The notes below the pieces were generated by a model. The model worked only from the letters and a program-made list of their open reading frames with translations, was not told the DNA's origin and made no database searches. Made by a program: the position numbers and the translations under genes. Below are positions 59,976 through 64,000 of a stretch of 64,000 bases of DNA, in pieces; within the stretch, counting starts at the first letter, position 1, and the number at the start of each line of letters is the position of its first letter. The DNA comes from Taklimakanibacter deserti (GTDB lineage Bacteria > Pseudomonadota > Alphaproteobacteria > Rhizobiales > Aestuariivirgaceae). The DNA lies in contig QORU01000015.1 of assembly GCA_003574785.1 (NCBI GenBank), positions 128,881-192,880 of the forward strand, read 5' to 3'.

Positions 59976-60805
59976 CCTTTGACCGCCCCGAAAGTGAGGC
60001 CGCGCGCCATATAGCGCGACAGTGAGAAGGAGAGAGCGAGGACCGGTAGGAGCACCACAAGGCCCAGCGCCAAAGCCGGGCCCCAGAGGATGCCGCGATG
60101 GGTGAGGGCCAGGCCGACGATCGGCGGCAGCGGGCGCAAATCGCCCGCCACCATGACATTGGCAAGCAGGAACTCGTTCCAGGTGAAGATGAAGACGAAC
60201 AGCGCGCAGCAGATGAGCCCGGGCAGAGCCAGCGGCAGGATCGCCCGCCACATCGCGCCGAGCGGCGAGCAGCCGTCGATCGTGGCCGCTTCGTCGATCT
60301 CGCGCGGGATCTCGTCGATGAAGGATTTGAGGACGAGGATGGTGAAGGGCAGCTGGAAGGCGGTGTTGAAGAGAATGAGCACCAGATAGGTGTTGTAGAT
60401 GCCGGTCTGCTTGGCGAACAGGAAGAGCGGAACCGCCGCGGCGATGGGCGGGATCATCTTGAGGCTCAATATGTCGAAGAGCACCGCATCCTTGCGCCAG
60501 AGGGGGAAGCGCGAGAGGCCGTAGGCCGCGGGAAAGCCGAGCGCCAGCGTCGCCGCTGTCGTCGCCACGCTGATGATGATGCTGTTGAGGAGGTGCTGTC
60601 CAACCGCCCAATTGGCGAAGATGAAGCGCCAGTGATCGAGCGTCGGCGCGAACAGCCAGACGGGTGACGGCGACAGGAGATCGCCGTCGCTCTTGAAGGC
60701 GCCGAGCCCCATCCAGGCGAGCGGGAACAGGAACATCGAGACGACGAGGCCGTTGGCCGCCACATGCAGGAAAGCGGATGCCGATGGACCGGATCTATTT
60801 GGCAT
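59972..60805 (-). CDS. Sugar/polyol ABC permease, MalG/UgpE-like
   Basis: 277 residues with six helices. EAA loop EIPREIDEAATIDGCSPLGA contacts the ATPase; the motif FVFIFTWNEFLLANVMVAGD is typical of carbohydrate-type MalG permeases. The start overlaps the MalF-like gene by 11 bases. Part of the DeoR-malF-malG-kinase-oxidoreductase operon. Confidence 0.95.
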   Translation of the reverse strand: MPNRSGPSASAFLHVAANGLVVSMFLFPLAWMGLGAFKSDGDLLSPSPVWLFAPTLDHWRFIFANWAVGQHLLNSIIISVATTAATLALGFPAAYGLSRFPLWRKDAVLFDILSLKMIPPIAAAVPLFLFAKQTGIYNTYLVLILFNTAFQLPFTILVLKSFIDEIPREIDEAATIDGCSPLGAMWRAILPLALPGLICCALFVFIFTWNEFLLANVMVAGDLRPLPPIVGLALTHRGILWGPALALGLVVLLPVLALSFSLSRYMARGLTFGAVKG

Positions 60806-61670
60806 CGCTGAGCTCGCGCTTGAACAGAAGCGTGGTGGCGATGAGCACGGCTATGAGGACCAGGAAGGAGACCGCCGAAGCGAAGGCGATGTTGAGATTG
60901 ACGAAGCCCTCGCGCTGGATGAACAGCGTGACGAGGTCGGTCGCCCGGGCCGGCCCGCCCTTGGTCAGCACATAGACCGTGTCGAAAGTCGCGATGGCGA
61001 ACATCAGACGGAAGACGACGGCGATCATGATGATCCGCTTCATGAGCGGCAGCGTCACATGGATGAGGCTCTGCAGCGGCGAGGCGCCATCGACGGCGGC
61101 CGATTCGAGAGGTTCTCGCGGCAATCCTTCAAGTCCGGCCAGGAGGATGAGGAACATGAAGGGCGTCCATTGCCACACATCCATGATGACGATGGACATG
61201 AAGGCGAGCACGGGGTCCGACAGCCACAGGACGCGCCCGAAACCCAGAAGCTCGCCCCAGCTGGTGATGATGCCGAAGTCGCTGTTCAGCATCAGCTTCC
61301 AGATCAGTCCCACGCTGACGGGCGTCGCCATGACCGGCAAGAGCAGCAAGGCGCGCATGGCCGGATGGGTGCGGCGCATCCGGCTGAAGGAGAATGCCAG
61401 AGCGAAGCCGAGGATGAATTCGAGAGCCACGACCGTGACCAGGAAAAGCCCGGTGACGATGAGCGATTCCCGGAAGATGTCATTGCCGAGCGCCTGCGCG
61501 TAGGTGTCGAGACCGACGAAGCGCGCGATCGGGCTGGTGAGCCGCATATTGGTGAAGCTCGCCCACAAGGAGAAGCCCAGGGGATAGATGACGATCAGCA
61601 GGATATAGAGAAAGCCCGGCCCGACGAAGGCCATGCCAAGGAGGTTGGGTCGATTGCGGCGAGGGTTCAC
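60795..61670 (-). CDS. Sugar/polyol ABC permease, MalF/UgpA-like
   Basis: 291 residues starting with GTG at 61670, which overlaps the regulator stop (GTGA). Six helices; EAA loop EPLESAAVDGASPLQSLIHV. Marker FTNMRLTSPIARFVGLDTYA near the N-terminus. Forms the channel with the MalG-like protein; the ATPase that must energise it is not encoded in the window. Confidence 0.95.
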   Translation of the reverse strand: MNPRRNRPNLLGMAFVGPGFLYILLIVIYPLGFSLWASFTNMRLTSPIARFVGLDTYAQALGNDIFRESLIVTGLFLVTVVALEFILGFALAFSFSRMRRTHPAMRALLLLPVMATPVSVGLIWKLMLNSDFGIITSWGELLGFGRVLWLSDPVLAFMSIVIMDVWQWTPFMFLILLAGLEGLPREPLESAAVDGASPLQSLIHVTLPLMKRIIMIAVVFRLMFAIATFDTVYVLTKGGPARATDLVTLFIQREGFVNLNIAFASAVSFLVLIAVLIATTLLFKRELSDAK

Positions 61671-62449
61671 GGCGCGACGTTGCGTATCGTCACGCCGGCG
61701 GACTTCAACGGGCGCAGTTTTGCTTCATCGGTGCAGCCGGTGATGATCTCATGGATTTGGGCGGCGGGCACCGCGGTGATGCGCTCGTTGCGGCCGATCT
61801 TCGGCGTGACGGTGACGGCGATGACGCGCGCCGCATGCGCCACCATGCATTTGGCGAGTGCCGCATCGGCGGCATGGGTGAAGGTGAGGCCGCCTTCGGC
61901 GCTGAGGCCGTCGGATGAGATGAAAGCCATGTCGGCATTGATCTGCGCCGCCATGGTCTCGGTGAAAGGTCCGGTGGTGGCGAGCGATGTGTGACGGACG
62001 AAGCCGCCGAGCAGGCAGACGGTCGCCTTGGGGTTTTCCGCAAGCTTGGTCGCCACATTGACGGCGGGCGTTGCGACGAAGACGTCGAGGCCGGTGGCGA
62101 CAATGGCCTTGGCGACGCCCATGATCGTCGAGCCGTCATTCATGAACACCGTGCTGCCGGGGGCGATGAGGCTGACCGCGGCTTCGGCAATGGCGCGTTT
62201 CTCGGCGACATCCTGGCTCTCGCGAAAAGCGAAATCCTGCTCCGCCGGCCTGACCCCCGGGACCACCGCCCCGCCATGGGTGCGCTGGATTCCCTCCGAT
62301 TGCTCGAGGGCGGCGAGGTCGCGCCGGATGGTGGCGGGCGAGGCCGACAGGGCCTGGGAGAGGTCTTCCACCGACATGGCCTCCCGGGTCAGCAGGAGGC
62401 GGCGGATTTCAGAGCGGCGGCGAGAGGGATTGCGAGGGGAGGGGTGCAT
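61667..62449 (-). CDS. DeoR-family transcriptional regulator
   Basis: 260 residues. N-terminal DeoR helix-turn-helix (MSVEDLSQALSASPATIRRD, LAALEQSEGIQRTHGGAVVP) and a sugar-phosphate isomerase-like effector domain (IAPGSTVFMNDGSTIMGVAK, CLLGGFVRHTSLATTGPFTE). It likely senses a phosphorylated sugar, which fits the kinase in its own operon. Divergent from the binding-protein gene at 62566. Confidence 0.95.
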   Translation of the reverse strand: MHPSPRNPSRRRSEIRRLLLTREAMSVEDLSQALSASPATIRRDLAALEQSEGIQRTHGGAVVPGVRPAEQDFAFRESQDVAEKRAIAEAAVSLIAPGSTVFMNDGSTIMGVAKAIVATGLDVFVATPAVNVATKLAENPKATVCLLGGFVRHTSLATTGPFTETMAAQINADMAFISSDGLSAEGGLTFTHAADAALAKCMVAHAARVIAVTVTPKIGRNERITAVPAAQIHEIITGCTDEAKLRPLKSAGVTIRNVAP

Positions 62450-62565
62450 ATGAGTTAAAGTAGATCACAGTTTGCCAGAAAACAATCACTAACGATCACT
62501 ATTATTGACATTAATGAGCATTTGATGTTGCATAGGCCCATAAAGACAAGACAGGGAGAGGAAAC
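62450..62565. promoter_or_regulatory. DeoR / binding protein divergent promoter with repeated ATCACT sites
   Basis: AATCACT at 62484-62490 and GATCACT at 62494-62500, one helical turn apart, plus GATCAC at 62463-62468. TTGACA at 62505-62510 is a plausible -35 for the binding-protein gene, which has GGGAGAGG before its ATG. The repeats suit a DeoR-type operator. Confidence 0.5.
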
Positions 62566-63876
62566 ATGACTTTCGGGCCTCTGACTCGACGCCGGGCTTC
62601 CGTCCTGCTGGGCGCCACCATGCTGGCGGGAATGGCGAAGCCGTCCTTCGCCCAGACCGAGATCCGCATCATCGCGACGGGCGAGCCTTATTCGAATGCG
62701 ATGAAAGCGGCGGCGAAGCTCTTCACCGAGCGGACCGGCATCGCCGTCACCATCGATCAATATCCCTATTCCGAGGCCTATAACAAAGAAGTGCTGCTCG
62801 GCACGTCGGGGTCCGATGAATATGACATCATGGTGCTCGACTGCATCTGGCTGCCGTTGTTCGTGAAGAACAAATGGGTTCAGCCCTTCGATCCTCTGGA
62901 AGCCAAGGCGAAGCAGAAGGTCGATTGGGCGGGCTTCCTGCCTGGCATCGTCGATGCCTATGACCGCCATGACGGCCAGCTTTATGCCGCGCCGATCGAC
63001 TTCTTCATCGAAGTGATGGCCTATCGCGCCGATCTTTTCGCCGCGGCGGGCCTTGCGGATGCGCCCAAGACCTGGGCCGAGTTCAAGGCCTATGCGGAGA
63101 AGCTCAATCAGTCGGAGGCCGGCGTCTATGGCGTCGTGACCATGCCGGGCGAGCAGGATGCCGGCTATTCGGAATGGACCGTCCGTCTCGCGAGCCTCGC
63201 GATGCCGCCTGAATCGAACCAATTCGTCTGGGACAAATCCTTCAAGTCCATGCTGCTTCAGAACGGCAACGGCCAGAAAGCGCTCGATCTCTGGCTCGAG
63301 ATCAAGCCCTTCGTGGCGCCTGGCGCCAATGAGATGGGCTATGCCGAATCGACCAACGCCTTCATGCAAGGCAATGGCGCCATGTTCATCAACTGGTACA
63401 TGACCTTCTCCGATGTCGAGAATCCGCAAGCGAGCAAGGTCGCGGGCAAGGTGAAATATGCTCTGCCGCCGCGCCACACGCTGGAAGGACCGCGGCACGA
63501 TTATCTGGGCGGCTTCCAGGCCGCGATCAGCTCGAAAGCGAAGCAGCCGGTCGAGGCCTATGAGTTCATCGCCTTCCTCACCAGCGACGAGGGCCAGAAC
63601 CTCATGCTCGAAAACGGCGCGCCCGGGGCCTATCGCAAATTCGTCTATGACGACCAGAAATGGCTCGAGCGCTATCCGTTCCTGGCACCGGTGAAGCAGG
63701 CTGAGACCGTGGTGCCGCTGACCTCCGACTTCGCCGAATATGTCGAGATGCAGAGGATCATCTATGACGAGCTGTTCGCGGCCTGGACCGGCAAGAAGTC
63801 GTCTGCCGATGCGATGGCGGCGGCCGATGCGAGCCTGAACAGCCTCATGCAGTCGCTGGGCTACCAGAAGCCCTGA
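62566..63876 (+). CDS. Sugar/polyol ABC substrate-binding protein (extracellular family 1)
   Basis: 436 residues with a Tat-like signal (TRRRASVLLGATMLAGMAKP, cleavage after SFAQ). Family 1 pattern FTERTGIAVTIDQYPYSEAY, DEYDIMVLDCIWLPLFVKNK, APKTWAEFKAYAEKL, AMFINWYMTFSDVENP. It feeds the MalF/MalG-like permeases across the divergent promoter. The gene ends close to an IS5-type transposase, so part of the system, including an ATPase, may have been separated. Confidence 0.94.
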   Translation: MTFGPLTRRRASVLLGATMLAGMAKPSFAQTEIRIIATGEPYSNAMKAAAKLFTERTGIAVTIDQYPYSEAYNKEVLLGTSGSDEYDIMVLDCIWLPLFVKNKWVQPFDPLEAKAKQKVDWAGFLPGIVDAYDRHDGQLYAAPIDFFIEVMAYRADLFAAAGLADAPKTWAEFKAYAEKLNQSEAGVYGVVTMPGEQDAGYSEWTVRLASLAMPPESNQFVWDKSFKSMLLQNGNGQKALDLWLEIKPFVAPGANEMGYAESTNAFMQGNGAMFINWYMTFSDVENPQASKVAGKVKYALPPRHTLEGPRHDYLGGFQAAISSKAKQPVEAYEFIAFLTSDEGQNLMLENGAPGAYRKFVYDDQKWLERYPFLAPVKQAETVVPLTSDFAEYVEMQRIIYDELFAAWTGKKSSADAMAAADASLNSLMQSLGYQKP

Positions 63877-63897
63877 CCAGCCAAAATTCTTTTCTTT

Positions 63898-64000
63898 TCA
63901 AGCCACTAAGGCTTGTTTACAATCACTGGATGCGAGGAAGGCTGCGACGATATTGATGAAGCCAGCAAAGCATCTGTCGGTCTTTTCGTAGCGCGTGGCA
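63898..64000 (-). CDS. IS5-family transposase C-terminus, cut by window edge
   Basis: The minus frame open to the edge gives ATRYEKTDRCFAGFINIVAA then FLASSDCKQALVA and stop. ATRY-x-KT is the familiar C-terminal signature of IS5-type DDE transposases. The element enters from the right; its terminal repeat should lie between the transposase stop (63898) and the binding-protein stop (63876), but I cannot identify it. Confidence 0.75.
   Translation of the reverse strand, partial: ATRYEKTDRCFAGFINIVAAFLASSDCKQALVA

Noticed and set aside
1..64000. tRNA, rRNA and prophage genes
   Set aside because: I scanned for cloverleaf-like segments, rRNA-like conserved stretches and phage structural or integrase proteins and found nothing I could support.

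Overview
The window looks like a chromosomal stretch of a high-GC alphaproteobacterium, probably a member of the Hyphomicrobiales (Rhizobiales). The signs are the dense packing of ABC uptake systems with their own regulators, ATGA-type overlaps between genes, and palindromic interspersed repeats of the rhizobial kind (15562-15620, 26376-26457, 33333-33435). No rRNA, tRNA or CRISPR was seen. Species cannot be named from sequence alone.

Layout. 1-1325: LuxR-type response regulator and PAS histidine kinase (cut by the window edge), divergent from 1783-9459, an amide-type ABC uptake operon that ends in N,N-dimethylformamidase (DMFase). The inner-membrane permease there (5479-7119) carries a C-terminal domain that I recognise as the DMFase small subunit, followed by the large subunit (7138-9459). 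9434-13094: divergent M19 dipeptidase, peptide-binding protein and LysR regulator. 13105-15446: truncated Lrp remnant, a DMT exporter, a DUF3237 protein and an intact Lrp gene. 15682-20523: orphan AceE-like E1, DUF1127, BTAD regulator, DUF4242. 20568-25616: LacI-controlled xylose/ribose-type ABC system. 25650-33314: GntR regulator and a molybdenum hydroxylase whose large subunit is split in two, with CoxD/CoxE-like accessory proteins and an amidohydrolase. 33405-34776: KdpE-like regulator and LysE exporter. 34943-42845: a second amide module (AmiC, AmiR/ANTAR, binding protein, four ABC components, formamidase) preceded by a complete antitermination leader. 42875-44788: enolase-superfamily gene, ABC ATPase remnant and a hypothetical gene at a rearrangement scar. 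44871-53712: betaine/TMAO-type ABC system next to TorR, TorS and TorT. 53746-63876: second enolase-superfamily enzyme, GMC oxidoreductase, and a DeoR-controlled sugar/polyol ABC operon with two flavoprotein subunits and a small-molecule kinase but no ATPase. 63898-64000: end of an IS5-type transposase.

How it may work together (inference). DMFase hydrolyses dimethylformamide to dimethylamine and formate, formamidase hydrolyses formamide to ammonia and formate, and the Tor/betaine-type region handles trimethylamine N-oxide or a relative. The window is therefore rich in uptake and hydrolysis of small amides and methylated amines. The most notable observation is the physical fusion of a DMFase subunit to the transporter permease, which would place hydrolysis at the mouth of the importer.
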